DNA of 63,476 nucleotides from Saccharopolyspora kobensis. Its GTDB lineage: Bacteria > Actinomycetota > Actinomycetes > Mycobacteriales > Pseudonocardiaceae. Where the stretch lies: positions 1 through 63,476 of the forward strand of contig NZ_FNVB01000017.1 of NCBI RefSeq assembly GCF_900108315.1. The letters are read 5' to 3'. Position 1 is the stretch's first letter, and every line of letters begins with the position of its first letter. The notes below the pieces were generated by a model, which was not told the DNA's origin, did not search any database, and worked only from the letters and a program-made list of their open reading frames with translations. The translations under genes and the position numbers were made by a program. Of the stretch, positions 45,987 to 55,065 are shown piece after piece.

Positions 45987-46187
45987 TCATCCTCCTTGCA
46001 CTGCGGTGAGGACCTCGATAGCGGCGCCGGGCCGCAGGTCGGTCCCGGGCCAGCTGCTGCGGGGCACCACCGCTCCGTCCACGGCCACCGCCACGCCCCG
46101 TTCGGGAACGCCGAACTCGGCGAGCACCGCGGCGAGCCCGGCGCCGTCGGCGACCTGCTTCGACTGCCCGTTGATCACGACGTGCAC
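45987..46187 (-). CDS. thiS: Sulfur carrier protein ThiS
   Basis: 66 residues, ubiquitin-like fold: HVVINGQSKQVADGAGLAAVL, GVAVAVDGAVVPRSSW and the C-terminal Gly-Gly (TAVQGG) that becomes the thiocarboxylate. The GTG at 46187 lies inside the 3' end of thiO (13-base overlap), with GGGGAGG nine bases upstream. It is the middle gene of thiO-thiS-thiG. Confidence 0.95.
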   Translation of the reverse strand: MHVVINGQSKQVADGAGLAAVLAEFGVPERGVAVAVDGAVVPRSSWPGTDLRPGAAIEVLTAVQGG

Positions 46188-47302
46188 TGCTGTCCTCCCC
46201 ATCGGTTCGGATCGGTGGCCTTGATCAGCGCGTCCGGTTCGTCGCCGCGCAGCAGCGCGAGCACCGCGTCCGCGGTCACCGGCGCGAGCAGGAACCCGCC
46301 GCGGTGGTGCGCGGTGGCGGCCAGCACGCCCGGCTCCAGCCAGCCGAGCACCGGCAGGTTGTCGTCGGTGCTCGGGCGCAGCCCGGCCCTGGCCTCGACC
46401 AGCTGGTACTCCGCGATGCCCGGCATCACCTGCTCGGCGTCGGCGATCAGGTCTCGCACGCCGCCCAGGGTGACTTCGGTGTCGAACCCGACTTCGTACT
46501 GGGTGGCGCCGAGCACCAGTCCCCCGTCGTCGCGCGGCACCAGGTAGACCGGTCGGCCGTGCACCGGTCCGCGAACGGTGCGGCTCGGCGGCGGCAGCGC
46601 GGTGGCCCGCGCGCGCAGCCGCAGGATCTCGCCCTTGACCGGCCGGATCCGGCCGCGCAGCGACGGGTGCAGCTCGCCGGAGCGCGCGCCCGCGGCGATC
46701 ACCGCCACATCGCAGTCCACAGTTGAATCTTCCAGCTCCACCACGCCCGCGCGGACGGCTCTCGCCGGCGCGGCGACGAATTCCACTCCGGCCGCCGTCG
46801 CCGCCGCGCGCAACGCGGCCAGCGCCGAGCGGTTGTCGACCGCGAGATCTCCCGGGACTTCGAGCCCGCCGCGCACCGCGGGCCCCAACGACGGTTCGAG
46901 CCGCCGCACCTCGCGGCCGGAAAGCCTGGTCACGCTGCGGCCCTGGCGGGAGAGGTAACCGGCCAGCTCGTCGAGCTCGGCGCGATCCGCGCTGTCCACG
47001 CCCACCACCAGCGTGCCCTCGCGGCGCAGCCCGGACGGCAGGCCGGACGCGCGGCTGAGCTCGTCGGCGAAACCGGGCCACCGCTCCAGCGAGGTGCTGC
47101 CCAGTTCCAGCAGCTCCTCCTCGCCGGGCCAGGCCTCGGCGATCGGCGCCAGCATGCCGCCGGCCACGAAGGACGCACCAGAAGCCGGTTCCGGATCGAC
47201 CAGCTGCACGCGGTGCCCGGCAGCTGCTGCGCGCCAGGCGACCGACAACCCGATCACTCCGCCGCCGACCACGACGACGTGTGCGGTACGCAATTCAGAC
47301 AC
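46175..47302 (-). CDS. thiO: Glycine oxidase
   Basis: 375 residues. An FAD-dependent D-amino acid oxidase-type enzyme that makes the iminoacetate used by ThiG. The N-terminal dinucleotide motif VVVGGGVIGLSVAW, SFVAGGMLAP, RIRPVKGEILRL and the C-terminal ARAGLRPSTDDNLPVLG are typical. GTG 47302 has GGGAG upstream, which is the 3' end of the TPP riboswitch. First gene of thiO-thiS-thiG. Confidence 0.94.
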   Translation of the reverse strand: MSELRTAHVVVVGGGVIGLSVAWRAAAAGHRVQLVDPEPASGASFVAGGMLAPIAEAWPGEEELLELGSTSLERWPGFADELSRASGLPSGLRREGTLVVGVDSADRAELDELAGYLSRQGRSVTRLSGREVRRLEPSLGPAVRGGLEVPGDLAVDNRSALAALRAAATAAGVEFVAAPARAVRAGVVELEDSTVDCDVAVIAAGARSGELHPSLRGRIRPVKGEILRLRARATALPPPSRTVRGPVHGRPVYLVPRDDGGLVLGATQYEVGFDTEVTLGGVRDLIADAEQVMPGIAEYQLVEARAGLRPSTDDNLPVLGWLEPGVLAATAHHRGGFLLAPVTADAVLALLRGDEPDALIKATDPNRWGGQQCTS

Positions 47303-47306
47303 TCCA

Positions 47307-47395
47307 CGCTCCCTGCGCCGGCATGACCCGGATCAGGTTCGACGGTCGGGGCCAACGCCCCCTCTCAGCCCGGCGACCGGGCTCCCGTGCTCACC
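47307..47395 (-). ncRNA. TPP riboswitch upstream of thiO-thiS-thiG
   Basis: Read on minus, it has CCGGGCTGAGAGGGGG and GAACCTGATCCGGGTCATGC followed by CGGCGCAGGGAG, the two conserved strands of the TPP aptamer. The last GGGAG is the thiO ribosome binding site, so ligand binding should hide it. Confidence 0.95.
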
Positions 47396-47551
47396 GCCTT
47401 ACACCGTACCTGCCGACATCGCCGACTCCGAGCCCTGTTCGCCCGCGCAGCGGATTCCTTCCCCGCCGCGAGCGCGGAGCGCTCGTTCCGGCGGAGGCGC
47501 CCGCACCGCGAGACGAGTAGGGCGCGAACGAGTGGAGTTACGCTGTGGGAC

Positions 47552-48223
47552 ATGCCTGGAATGGACGGCTTCGGCATTCGCGCCCGCCTCAACGAGGCGC
47601 GGCTCTACCTGTGCACCGACGCTCGCACCGAGCGCGGCGATCTCGCGGAGTTCGTGGACGCCGCGCTCGCCGGCGGTGTCGACATCGTGCAGCTGCGCGA
47701 CAAGCAGCCCGGTGGTGCACCGCTGGAAGCGCGCCACGAGCTGACGGCGCTGGAGGTGCTGGCCGAGGCGTGCGTCCGGCACGGAGCTCTGCTCGCGGTC
47801 AACGACCGCGCCGACGTCGCGCTCGCCGCCGAAGCGGACATCCTGCACCTGGGCCAGGACGACCTGCCGGTGGACATCGCGCGGCGCATCGTCGGCGATC
47901 AGATCGCGATCGGCCGGTCCACGCACGACGTGGTGCAGGCCGACGCCGCGGCGGCCGAGCCGGGCGTGGACTACTTCTGCACCGGCCCGGTGTGGACGAC
48001 GCCGACCAAGCCGGGCCGCGCGGCGGCCGGGCTCGACCTGGTCCGGCACGCCGCGGAGCACCGCGGCCACGGTCGGCCGTGGTTCGCCATCGGCGGCATC
48101 GGCCCGGAGAACCTCGACGACGCGCTCAAGGCAGGCGCCGAGCGCGTCGTGGTGGTCCGGGCGATCACCGAGGCCGAAGATCCCCGCGCAGCAGCCCGCG
48201 AACTCCGCGACCGCCTCCCCTGA
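47552..48223 (+). CDS. thiE: Thiamine-phosphate synthase
   Basis: 223 residues, TIM barrel. It joins HMP-PP and thiazole phosphate. Marks: LYLCTD, DIVQLRDKQ, LLAVNDRADVALAAEADILHLGQDDLP, GRSTHD, DYFCTGPVWTTPTKPG and FAIGGIGPENLDDALKAGAERVVVVRAI. Starts at ATG 47552 or 47561. It is divergent from thiO; no TPP riboswitch is visible on its own strand in the 156-base gap. It ends before the hairpin 48272-48300. Confidence 0.94.
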   Translation: MPGMDGFGIRARLNEARLYLCTDARTERGDLAEFVDAALAGGVDIVQLRDKQPGGAPLEARHELTALEVLAEACVRHGALLAVNDRADVALAAEADILHLGQDDLPVDIARRIVGDQIAIGRSTHDVVQADAAAAEPGVDYFCTGPVWTTPTKPGRAAAGLDLVRHAAEHRGHGRPWFAIGGIGPENLDDALKAGAERVVVVRAITEAEDPRAAARELRDRLP

Positions 48224-48271
48224 CCAGATCGGCGTCAATTCCGCGCGGAATCGACCGACCCCCTGCGCGAC

Positions 48272-48300
48272 GCGGCCCCCGGTCGAGGACCGGGGGCCGC
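48272..48300. terminator. Hairpin between convergent thiE and protease genes
   Basis: GCGGCCCCCGGTC (48272-48284) and GACCGGGGGCCGC (48288-48300) form a perfect 13-bp stem with a GAG loop. It lies between the stops of thiE (48223) and the minus-strand protease (48315). Just left of it is GTCAATTCCGCGCGGAATCGAC-like dyad ATTCCGCGCGGAAT (48238-48251). Confidence 0.82.
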
Positions 48301-48314
48301 GCGGGGAGACGGGT

Positions 48315-49439
48315 TTACTGGGTGAGCAGGGTCAGGCCGTAGGTCTGCAGGATCGGGTTCACCGGCTGGTAGTAGGTCGTGCCGCCGGAGCTGCAGTTGC
48401 CCGAGCCGCCCGAGGTCACGCCCTGGGCCTGGTCGTTGGTGATGAACGAGCCGCCGGAGTCACCCGGCTCGGCGCAGGCGCTGGTGCGGGTCAGGCCGGT
48501 CACCGTGCCCTGCGGGTACTGCACGGACTGGTTCTTGGCCTCCAGCGTGCCGCACTGCCAGCCCGTGGTCGAGCCCGAGCGGCAGATCGAGGAGCCCTCG
48601 GAGGCCTCGGTCGAGCCCGCGACGCCGATGGTGGTGCCGTCGTACTTGTTCACCAGCGGCTCCGGGGTGTCGGAGCTGACGCTGACCCAGGCGTAGTCGT
48701 TGCCCGGGAAGGTCGAGCCCTCGAAGCGCCCGGTGGGCTGGGAGGTCGTCGCACCGGTCTGGCCGCAGTGGCCGGCGGTCACGAACCCGCCCTGCACCGA
48801 GAAGCCGACCGAGCAGCGGCTGCCGCTGCCGATGTAGTAGGCGTTGCCGCCGATCACGGCGTAGGTCCGCGGGTTCTCCAGGGATTCGACGACGCGCACG
48901 GCCTCGCTGAGGACGCCGGTGGCCTGGACGAACTGGGCCGCCAGAGCCGCGGAACCGGGCCGGGTGGTGAGGATGACCGCGTTCTCGCTGGCCTTGTGGT
49001 ACCAGCCCGAGACGGCCTTCGGGGCGTCGGCGCTGCGCGCGTTGAGGCCCGCGATGACGCCGTTGAGCTGCTCAGCGCTGAAGTTGGCCAGCCGCGGCAC
49101 CGCGCCCGCCGCGCGCACCTCGTCGAAGCGCGCCTGGTCGGTGACCAGCACGACGAGCTTGCCCTGCTGGGCGTCGAAGTACGAGCCGCCGTAGGCGCCG
49201 CCCAAGGACTGGCTCAAGGTCTGCTCCACCCGGGCGGCCTCGGCCTCCTGGTCGAACCGCTGCAGCGCCTGGTCCCGGGTCAGGCCGAGGTCGCGCTGCA
49301 TCGCATCGAGCTGGGTCGTCGCCGCCGGGGTCTCCGGCGGAGCGGATCCGGTAGCGGTCGCCGGCATCGTGAGGGCGGCCACCGTTCCGGCTGCCAGCAT
49401 CACGGACCCGGCCAACCGAGCCGCGAGTCTGCGCTTCAT
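48315..49439 (-). CDS. Secreted S1 (streptogrisin-type) serine protease
   Basis: 374 residues: a signal peptide (~1-30, MKRRLAARLAGSVMLAAGTV), a propeptide of ~150 residues containing the alpha-lytic-protease prodomain type (FDEVRAAGAVPRLANFSAEQLNGV), then the chymotrypsin fold. Catalytic triad: His in FVTAGHCG, Asp in GNDYAWV, Ser in EPGDSGGSF. Cysteines flank the active site as in streptogrisins. GAGGGAG precedes ATG 49439. Likely exported by Sec and self-processed. Confidence 0.93.
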   Translation of the reverse strand: MKRRLAARLAGSVMLAAGTVAALTMPATATGSAPPETPAATTQLDAMQRDLGLTRDQALQRFDQEAEAARVEQTLSQSLGGAYGGSYFDAQQGKLVVLVTDQARFDEVRAAGAVPRLANFSAEQLNGVIAGLNARSADAPKAVSGWYHKASENAVILTTRPGSAALAAQFVQATGVLSEAVRVVESLENPRTYAVIGGNAYYIGSGSRCSVGFSVQGGFVTAGHCGQTGATTSQPTGRFEGSTFPGNDYAWVSVSSDTPEPLVNKYDGTTIGVAGSTEASEGSSICRSGSTTGWQCGTLEAKNQSVQYPQGTVTGLTRTSACAEPGDSGGSFITNDQAQGVTSGGSGNCSSGGTTYYQPVNPILQTYGLTLLTQ

Positions 49440-49764
49440 CTGTTGTCTCCCTCTTTGTGAGCTGGATCTCTTCAGCCCCCGTCGCGCTGCCAGTATCAGA
49501 GGACTACTGCGGTCCCACATCCACCTTTTGCCTCAGCATGCGCAAAAACGGCCTGATCGAGGTAGCCCGGCGGCCGTTCGCACCACCCGGGGATTGGTCC
49601 GCCGACCGGCCCGAGGTGCCACTTTCGACGGTGGACGCGAAGCGGGAAATATGAAGAACGCTCACAAACGGCGAAGTGCCGGTCCTGCCCAAGACCAACC
49701 GGGCATTCCGGACTCGGAAGCGCGGTGGTCGCGGGCAGAACCGGCACTGTGCACAGCCGGCGGA
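49440..49764. other. Intergenic region with a long inverted repeat
   Basis: 325 bases between two minus-strand genes. AGTGCCGGTCCTGCCC (49675-49690) and GGGCAGAACCGGCACT (49733-49748) form a 16-bp inverted repeat with one mismatch around a 42-base loop, 16 bases beyond the stop of the upstream gene; it may be a terminator. The protease promoter must lie to the left of it. No gene seen. Confidence 0.6.
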
Positions 49765-50700
49765 TCACTCCGGACGGAGCTGATCCTGGAACCGCTCCGT
49801 CGGCGGCGTCGGCTGGTTCGGCTCCTGCGTCCGAGTCGGCTGCTGGGTCGGCGTCTGCTCCGTCGACGGCGACTGGGTCGGCTGCCGGCTCGGCTGCGGG
49901 TTCTCCGGCGTCGGCTGCTGGGTGGGCTCCTGCGTCGGCCGGACCTCGGTGGTCGGCGCGGGTTCGCGGGTCTGCGTCCGCACCGGCTTCTCGACCTCCT
50001 CGGCGGGCGGAGCCACTTCCTTGCGGGGCTCGCGGTCCAGCACCTGGCCGAGCGTGGTGCCGCTCTCGCCGCCGGACAGCGGACGTCCGGTGATCCCCTC
50101 GAAGCCGGTGACGACCAGCATGCTCACCACGAACGCGACCGCGCAGGTGGCCGCCGCCACCACCCAGCGCATCCTCCGCTTGCGCCGGTCGACCGGCGGC
50201 GACACCGGGGCTTCGGCCCTCTCCACGGCCAGCAACGTGGTCGACTCGTCGATCTTCCTGGTGCCCTCGGAATCGACGACCTGCTCACCGCCGGGCCAGT
50301 GCATGCCGGACTCCACGCGGATCCGGCGGGTCACCTCCGGCGACAGCAGGCGCGTCGACTCGTCCTGCGCCTTCGCCGCGCCGCGGGCCTCGGTCGCCAG
50401 CTGGCGGGCATGGGCGCGCGTGGCGCGCTTGGCCTTCACCGCAGCGTGCAGCGCCTTGTCCCGGGCGCTCTCGAACGAGCGCTGGTACAGCGCGCCGCCG
50501 ACGGTGATGATCACGCTCGTCATGGCCGCACCGATGACGGTGCCCGCCACCCCGAGCTTGGAACCCAGGAACGCCGCTGTCACCGACGCGGTGGCCGCCC
50601 CCGCGACCTGCGCCGGCTTGATCTCGATCTTCTTGGACTTCTCCTCGTCCGAGTCCTTCTCATCCGGCTCGCCCTGCGGATCCTCTTTCTGCCTGACCAT
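49765..50700 (-). CDS. Membrane protein with Pro/Thr/Gln-rich outer tail, unknown
   Basis: 311 residues. A charged N-terminus (QKEDPQGEPDEKDSDEEKSKK) precedes a Gly/Ala-rich hydrophobic region (~35-75, VAGAATASVTAAFLGSKLGVA), a basic helical stretch, a transmembrane helix (~180-200, WVVAAATCAVAFVVSMLVVTG) and a C-terminal tail of ~100 residues of Thr/Gln/Pro repeats (TQEPTQQPTPENPQPSRQPTQ). The ATG at 50700 has GGGAG upstream. Family not recognised; similar proteins seem common in Pseudonocardiaceae. Confidence 0.65.
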   Translation of the reverse strand: MVRQKEDPQGEPDEKDSDEEKSKKIEIKPAQVAGAATASVTAAFLGSKLGVAGTVIGAAMTSVIITVGGALYQRSFESARDKALHAAVKAKRATRAHARQLATEARGAAKAQDESTRLLSPEVTRRIRVESGMHWPGGEQVVDSEGTRKIDESTTLLAVERAEAPVSPPVDRRKRRMRWVVAAATCAVAFVVSMLVVTGFEGITGRPLSGGESGTTLGQVLDREPRKEVAPPAEEVEKPVRTQTREPAPTTEVRPTQEPTQQPTPENPQPSRQPTQSPSTEQTPTQQPTRTQEPNQPTPPTERFQDQLRPE

Positions 50701-50864
50701 GGCTCCCACGCACTTCGAACGCACTCTCTCCAGAACGGAAAACGGTCGATGGCGCGGCTTTTCTCCTGATCAGCGCGTTTCGTGAGTACTCCCACTCCGC
50801 GTAACGGCCTGTCGGCGAAGCCGTCCGCGCTGGTGCTCCGAGCACGCACGCGAAGTGAGCACCC

Positions 50865-50975
50865 GCGGGTTCTGAGCGTTCTGCGGCCCCTCCGCCGCGC
50901 ATTCGGCCATGCATCGGGAGGGACCCGCAGCCCGGGGAAGCACTCGGGTTCCGCCACCCAGCCAGAACAACCACC
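50865..50975. repeat. Dispersed imperfect-hairpin repeat, diverged copy
   Basis: It shares GGGTTCTGAG, then arms CTGCGGCCCCTCC and GGAGGGACCCGCAG around a loop with CCATGCATCGG, then GGGTTCCGCCACCC. The same order of blocks occurs at 56600-56720 and, less fully, at 62660-62755. It lies upstream of the membrane protein gene and downstream of dasR. Confidence 0.5.
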
Positions 50976-51000
50976 TGCGGTTTCTGACTCGGCGGGTGGA

Positions 51001-51756
51001 TCAGCTCGGCGGGTTGAGGCGGGCGACGAACTTGTACCGGTCGCCGCGGTAGATCGAGCGCACCCACTCCACCGGGCGGCCCTCGGTGTCGAAGGAGTGC
51101 CGGGACAGCAGCAGCATCGGCAGGCCCACCTCGGAGCCCAGCAGCTCGGCCTCCTCCGGGCTGGCCAGCGCGGTCTCTATCGTCTCCTCGGCGTGCCCGA
51201 GCTCGACCTCGAAGTTCTCCCGCAGCACCTGGTACAGCGAGCCGCCGGACTCCAGCCGGCCGGTCAGGCCGCGGAACCGGCTCAGCGGCAGGTGGGTGGT
51301 CTCGATGGCCATCGGCTCACCGTCGGCCAGCCGCAACCGGCGCAGCCGCAGCACGGTGGCGCTGGGCCGGGTGTCCAGCAGGGCGGCCAGCTCGGGATCG
51401 GCGGGCTCCTCGACGACCTCCAGCAGGCGGGAGGTGGGCTGCCTGCCGTGCGCCCGCATGTCCTCGGTGTAGCTGCTCAGCTGCAGCCGCTGGGCGACCT
51501 TCGGCTTGGCCGCGAAGGTGCCCTTGCCCTGCACCCGCAGCAGCCTGCCCTCCACCGTCAGCTCGGCCAGCGCCTGGCGCACGGTGGTGCGGGAGACGTC
51601 GAACTCGGCGGCCAGCGACCGCTCGGTGGGAATCGGCGATCCCGGCGGCAGCGAGCGGAGCATGTCCAGCAGATGTTGCTTGAGCCCCCAGTACTTCGGT
51701 TCGCGTTGCGCGCGACCCGATGAGTCCGCCCCGCCGGACACGGACGTTTCGAGCAT
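51001..51756 (-). CDS. dasR: GntR/UTRA regulator DasR
   Basis: 251 residues, GntR-HutC subfamily. The winged helix domain (PKYWGLKQHLLDMLRSLPPGSPIPTERSLAAEFDVSRTTVRQAL) is followed by GKGTFAAKPKVAQRLQLSSYTEDMRA and the UTRA effector domain ending PVEWVRSIYRGDRYKFVARL, all very close to Streptomyces DasR. DasR represses chitin/GlcNAc genes and releases DNA on binding glucosamine-6-phosphate. ATG 51756 follows GGAGGA. It is divergent from dasABC, and dre sites lie at 51988 and 55157. Confidence 0.92.
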   Translation of the reverse strand: MLETSVSGGADSSGRAQREPKYWGLKQHLLDMLRSLPPGSPIPTERSLAAEFDVSRTTVRQALAELTVEGRLLRVQGKGTFAAKPKVAQRLQLSSYTEDMRAHGRQPTSRLLEVVEEPADPELAALLDTRPSATVLRLRRLRLADGEPMAIETTHLPLSRFRGLTGRLESGGSLYQVLRENFEVELGHAEETIETALASPEEAELLGSEVGLPMLLLSRHSFDTEGRPVEWVRSIYRGDRYKFVARLNPPS

Positions 51757-51951
51757 CGTTCCTCCTACCGCCACAACCTTGCCACCCCAGAAGCGCCGTG
51801 GTCGTCGCCTCGCCGAAGTCGTCCAGACCTCTTCAGCATGCCCGAACCGAACGGCGCGGCGAGCACCGTCGCCCCATCCGGGCCAGACGGCGATCGACTC
51901 CTGAAGCTCAAGCCAGCCTTATGCGTGGGTGAACAGTAACCCCGCGAACCC

Positions 51952-52003
51952 TTGACATCGGGTGTGCGGCACCACAATCCTCATCGCATTGGTCTACACC
52001 AAA
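51952..52003 (+). promoter_or_regulatory. dasA promoter with dre operator
   Basis: TTGACA (51952-51957) and CACAAT (51973-51978) are possible -35 and -10 boxes with a 15-base spacer, which is short. ATTGGTCTACACCAAA (51988-52003) matches the DasR responsive element (ACTGGTCTAGACCACT type). It lies just downstream of the predicted transcription start, a repressing position. Confidence 0.75.
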
Positions 52004-52043
52004 AGCTTGCAACTCCGCACTGCGGCGGAGGAAGGGGCGAAAA

Positions 52044-53312
52044 TTGAAGGCCTGGAAAGCGCTCGCGGCCGCGGCCGCGCTGTCGTTGACGTTAGCCGGA
52101 TGCGGTGGGGGACCCGGCGCCAGCGACAACACCCTGACGGTCTGGCTGATGGACGGTTCCGCGTCCGACGCGTTGATCGACGAGCTCAACGCCGAGTTCG
52201 AGCAGACCCACCCGGGCATGAAGGTGGACTACCAGATCCAGCAGTGGAACGGCATCCAGGACCGCCTGACCACCGCGCTGGCCAGCGACGACCCGCCGGA
52301 CGTGATCGAGCTCGGGAACAGCCAGAACCCGCAGTTCTCCGCCGAGGGAACGCTGCTCGACCTGACCGCCGACGCCGAAGCGCTGAACAAGTCGCAGTGG
52401 GTCCCGGCGCTGGGCGAGTCCGGCGCCTGGGAGGGCAAGCAGTACGGCGTGCCGTTCTACGCCGCCAACCGCGTGGTGGTCTACAACAAGGAGCTGTTCG
52501 ACAAGGCGGGCATCACCGAGATGCCCACCAACCGCGAGCAGCTGCTGGGCGTCCTGGCCAAGCTGCAGCAGACCCACGGCTCGGACCCCGAGTTCCAGTC
52601 GCTCTACCTGCCCGGTCAGTCCTGGTACGCGCTGCTGTCGTTCGTCTGGGACTCCGGCGGTGAGCTCGCGGTGCAGGAGGGCCCGAACTACCAGGGCGCG
52701 CTGGACACCGAGCAGGCCCGCGAGGGCATCGCGTTCTACCAGCAGCTGGTCAAGGAATCGGCCACCAAGGCACCGGCCGACACCGACGAGGCCGAGCCGC
52801 AGCAGGCCGAGATCTACGCCAAGGGCAAGACCGCGATGATGATCGCGCTGCCCTGGGAGGTGCAGACCGCCGCCGAGCAGAACCCGCGGATCGCCGAGAT
52901 CTCCGGCGCCTTCCCGATCCCGTCGAAGTTCCCGGGCAAGACCGCGCCGGTGTTCCTCGGCGGCTCGAACCTGGCGATCCCGGCGGGCAGCGCCGACGCC
53001 GAGGCCGCCAAGGACTACCTGAAGCTGCTGACCAGCCAGAAGTACCAGACCAAGATCGCCCAGAGCGGTGTCGTGCCGGGTGCTTCGCAGGACACCAGCG
53101 CGCTGGAGTCCAACCCGGTCAGCGCCGCGATGGCGATCGCGTCCAAGGCGGGCAAGGTGCCGCCCGCCGTTCCGCAGTGGGCCGCCGTCGAGTCCGGGCA
53201 GAACCCGCTGAAGGACATGATGACGGCCGTGCTGACCGGCCAGAAGACCATCGTGGAGGCCACGGTGGAGGCCAACGACAAGATCGACAAGCTGCTGGCG
53301 GCGAAGAACTGA
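52044..53312 (+). CDS. dasA: Sugar-binding lipoprotein of the das ABC transporter
   Basis: 422 residues. Signal peptide with lipobox LAGCGGG, then a family 1 extracellular solute-binding protein: TLTVWLMDGSASDALIDELNAEFEQTHPGMKVDYQ, DVIELGNSQNPQFSAEG, FYAANRVVVYNKELFDKAG. It resembles Streptomyces DasA (chitobiose binding). The start is TTG 52044, supported by GGAGGAAGG. Expected to be induced when GlcN-6-P inactivates DasR. First gene of dasABC; no ATPase gene is adjacent, so a shared MsiK-type ATPase is inferred. Confidence 0.9.
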   Translation: MKAWKALAAAAALSLTLAGCGGGPGASDNTLTVWLMDGSASDALIDELNAEFEQTHPGMKVDYQIQQWNGIQDRLTTALASDDPPDVIELGNSQNPQFSAEGTLLDLTADAEALNKSQWVPALGESGAWEGKQYGVPFYAANRVVVYNKELFDKAGITEMPTNREQLLGVLAKLQQTHGSDPEFQSLYLPGQSWYALLSFVWDSGGELAVQEGPNYQGALDTEQAREGIAFYQQLVKESATKAPADTDEAEPQQAEIYAKGKTAMMIALPWEVQTAAEQNPRIAEISGAFPIPSKFPGKTAPVFLGGSNLAIPAGSADAEAAKDYLKLLTSQKYQTKIAQSGVVPGASQDTSALESNPVSAAMAIASKAGKVPPAVPQWAAVESGQNPLKDMMTAVLTGQKTIVEATVEANDKIDKLLAAKN

Positions 53313-53351
53313 TCATGACCGCCACGCACACCCGCCCGGCGCCGCCCCCGA

Positions 53352-54239
53352 ATGACGGTGTCGCTGCCCTACCTGCTGATGGCGCCCGCGGTGCTGGCCC
53401 TGGTCGTGCTGCTCGGCTGGCCCGCGGTGAACGTGATCATCACCAGCTTCCGCAAGCTCGACCTCGGCGAGCTCACCCGCGGTGAGGTCGTCTGGGCCGG
53501 CTTCGACAACTACGCGCAGATCCTCACCGGGTCCGACTTCTGGGTCATCGCGCTGCGGACCGTGGTGTTCACCGCCGCCATGGTCGGCGCCACGGTCGTC
53601 ATCGCGCTGCTGCTGGCGCTGCTGATGAACCACATCCCGGTGGTGCCGCGGGTGGTGCTGCAGATCAGCCTGCTGCTGGCGTGGGCGATGCCGCAGCTGG
53701 CCGCGACGACGGTGTTCCAGTGGATCTTCGACCAGCAGTTCGGGATCCTGAACAAGACGCTGGTGCTGCTGGGCTTCGACTCCTTCGAAGGCGCCTCCTG
53801 GTTCGCCAGCGGCACCAGCACGCTCACCGTGGTCGGCATCCTGATCGTCTGGCAGGCCGTGCCGTTCGTGGCGATGACGCTCTACGCCGCGCTGCTCAGC
53901 GTGCCGAAGGACCTGTACGAGTCGGCCGGGATCGACGGCGCGAACGGCTGGCAGACCTTCTCCTCGATCACCTGGCCGCACCTGAAGCCGGTGCTGATGA
54001 TCGTGACGTTCCTGTCGATCCTGTGGGACTTCAAGGTGTTCTCGCAGGTCTGGGCGGTCCGCGAGGGCGGCCCGAACGGTGAGAGCACCACGCTGCCGGT
54101 GCTGCAGTACCTGGAGGGCATCGCCGGCAAGCACTTCGGCGTGGCCGCCGCGGTCAGCGTGCTGATGGTGATCGTGCTCGTCATCGTCTGCGCCCAGTAC
54201 CTGCGCCTGCTGCTGCGGTCCCAGGAGGGAGAGCTGTGA
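53352..54239 (+). CDS. dasB: das transporter permease 1 (N-terminus probably frameshifted)
   Basis: 295 residues in this frame with six membrane helices, and the permease EAA-type loop is ESAGIDGANGWQTFSSITWPHLKP. The ATG at 53352 lacks a ribosome binding site. A better start, ATG 53315 (MTATHTRPAPPP), sits two bases after the dasA stop but is in another frame. Removing one C from the run at about 53344-53349 would join MTATHTRPAPPR to MTVSLPYLLMAP, so a one-base insertion or sequencing error is likely. The rest is intact and the stop overlaps dasC (GTGA). Confidence 0.85.
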   Translation: MTVSLPYLLMAPAVLALVVLLGWPAVNVIITSFRKLDLGELTRGEVVWAGFDNYAQILTGSDFWVIALRTVVFTAAMVGATVVIALLLALLMNHIPVVPRVVLQISLLLAWAMPQLAATTVFQWIFDQQFGILNKTLVLLGFDSFEGASWFASGTSTLTVVGILIVWQAVPFVAMTLYAALLSVPKDLYESAGIDGANGWQTFSSITWPHLKPVLMIVTFLSILWDFKVFSQVWAVREGGPNGESTTLPVLQYLEGIAGKHFGVAAAVSVLMVIVLVIVCAQYLRLLLRSQEGEL

Positions 54240-55057
54240 CGATCCGCCGAATCGGGCTGTCCGCGCTGGCCCTGGCCATCGCGCTGGTGTTCGCGTTCCC
54301 GACCTACTGGATGTTCACCAGCTCGATCAAGCCGCGCGGCGAGGTGCTGTCCACGTCCTACGACCTGGTGCCCAGCGCGGTCACGCTGGAGAACTACACG
54401 ACCGCGCTGTTCGGCTCGGACTTCCTGCGCTACCTGGGCAACAGCCTGCTGGTCACGCTCACCGCGGTGTTGTGCTCGCTGGTCGCGGGCACCCTGGCGG
54501 CGCTGGCGATGAGCCGGTTCCGCTTCCGCGGGCGCAAGGGCTTCCTGATGCTCGTGCTGGTCGCCCAGATGGTGCCGTTCGAGGCGCTGATGGTGCCGAT
54601 GTTCCTGTTCATGCGGGACCTCGGGCTGCTCAACAAGCTGCCCGCGCTGATCCTGGTGTACTGGATCACCACGCTGCCGTTCACCATCTGGTCACTGCGC
54701 GGGTTCATCGACGGGATCCCGATCGACCTGGAGGAGGCCGCCATGGTGGACGGCTGCAGCCGGGCCGAGGCGTTCCGCCGGGTCACCCTGCCGCTGCTGG
54801 GCCCGGGCCTGGTGGCGACCTCGGTGTTCGCCTTCATCACCGCGTGGAACGAGTTCCTGTACGCGCTGGTGCTGATGCGCTCCGAGGACCTGCAGACGCT
54901 GCCGGTGTTCCTGAAGACCTTCCAGACCGCGTTCGGCACCGACTGGGGAGCGACGATGGCGTCGGCGACCCTGTTCACCCTGCCGGTGCTGGTGTTCTTC
55001 CTGATCGTGCAGCGCAAGATGGTCTCCGGCATCACCGCCGGAGCCGTCAAGGGCTGA
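54236..55057 (+). CDS. dasC: das transporter permease 2
   Basis: 273 residues, six membrane helices, MalG-type permease. The EAA motif is EEAAMVDGCSRAEAFRRVTLPLLGPG. The GTG start overlaps the dasB stop. It completes the transporter of dasABC. A strong hairpin follows at 55066-55109. Confidence 0.92.
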   Translation: MTIRRIGLSALALAIALVFAFPTYWMFTSSIKPRGEVLSTSYDLVPSAVTLENYTTALFGSDFLRYLGNSLLVTLTAVLCSLVAGTLAALAMSRFRFRGRKGFLMLVLVAQMVPFEALMVPMFLFMRDLGLLNKLPALILVYWITTLPFTIWSLRGFIDGIPIDLEEAAMVDGCSRAEAFRRVTLPLLGPGLVATSVFAFITAWNEFLYALVLMRSEDLQTLPVFLKTFQTAFGTDWGATMASATLFTLPVLVFFLIVQRKMVSGITAGAVKG

Positions 55058-55065
55058 CAAGCCGA

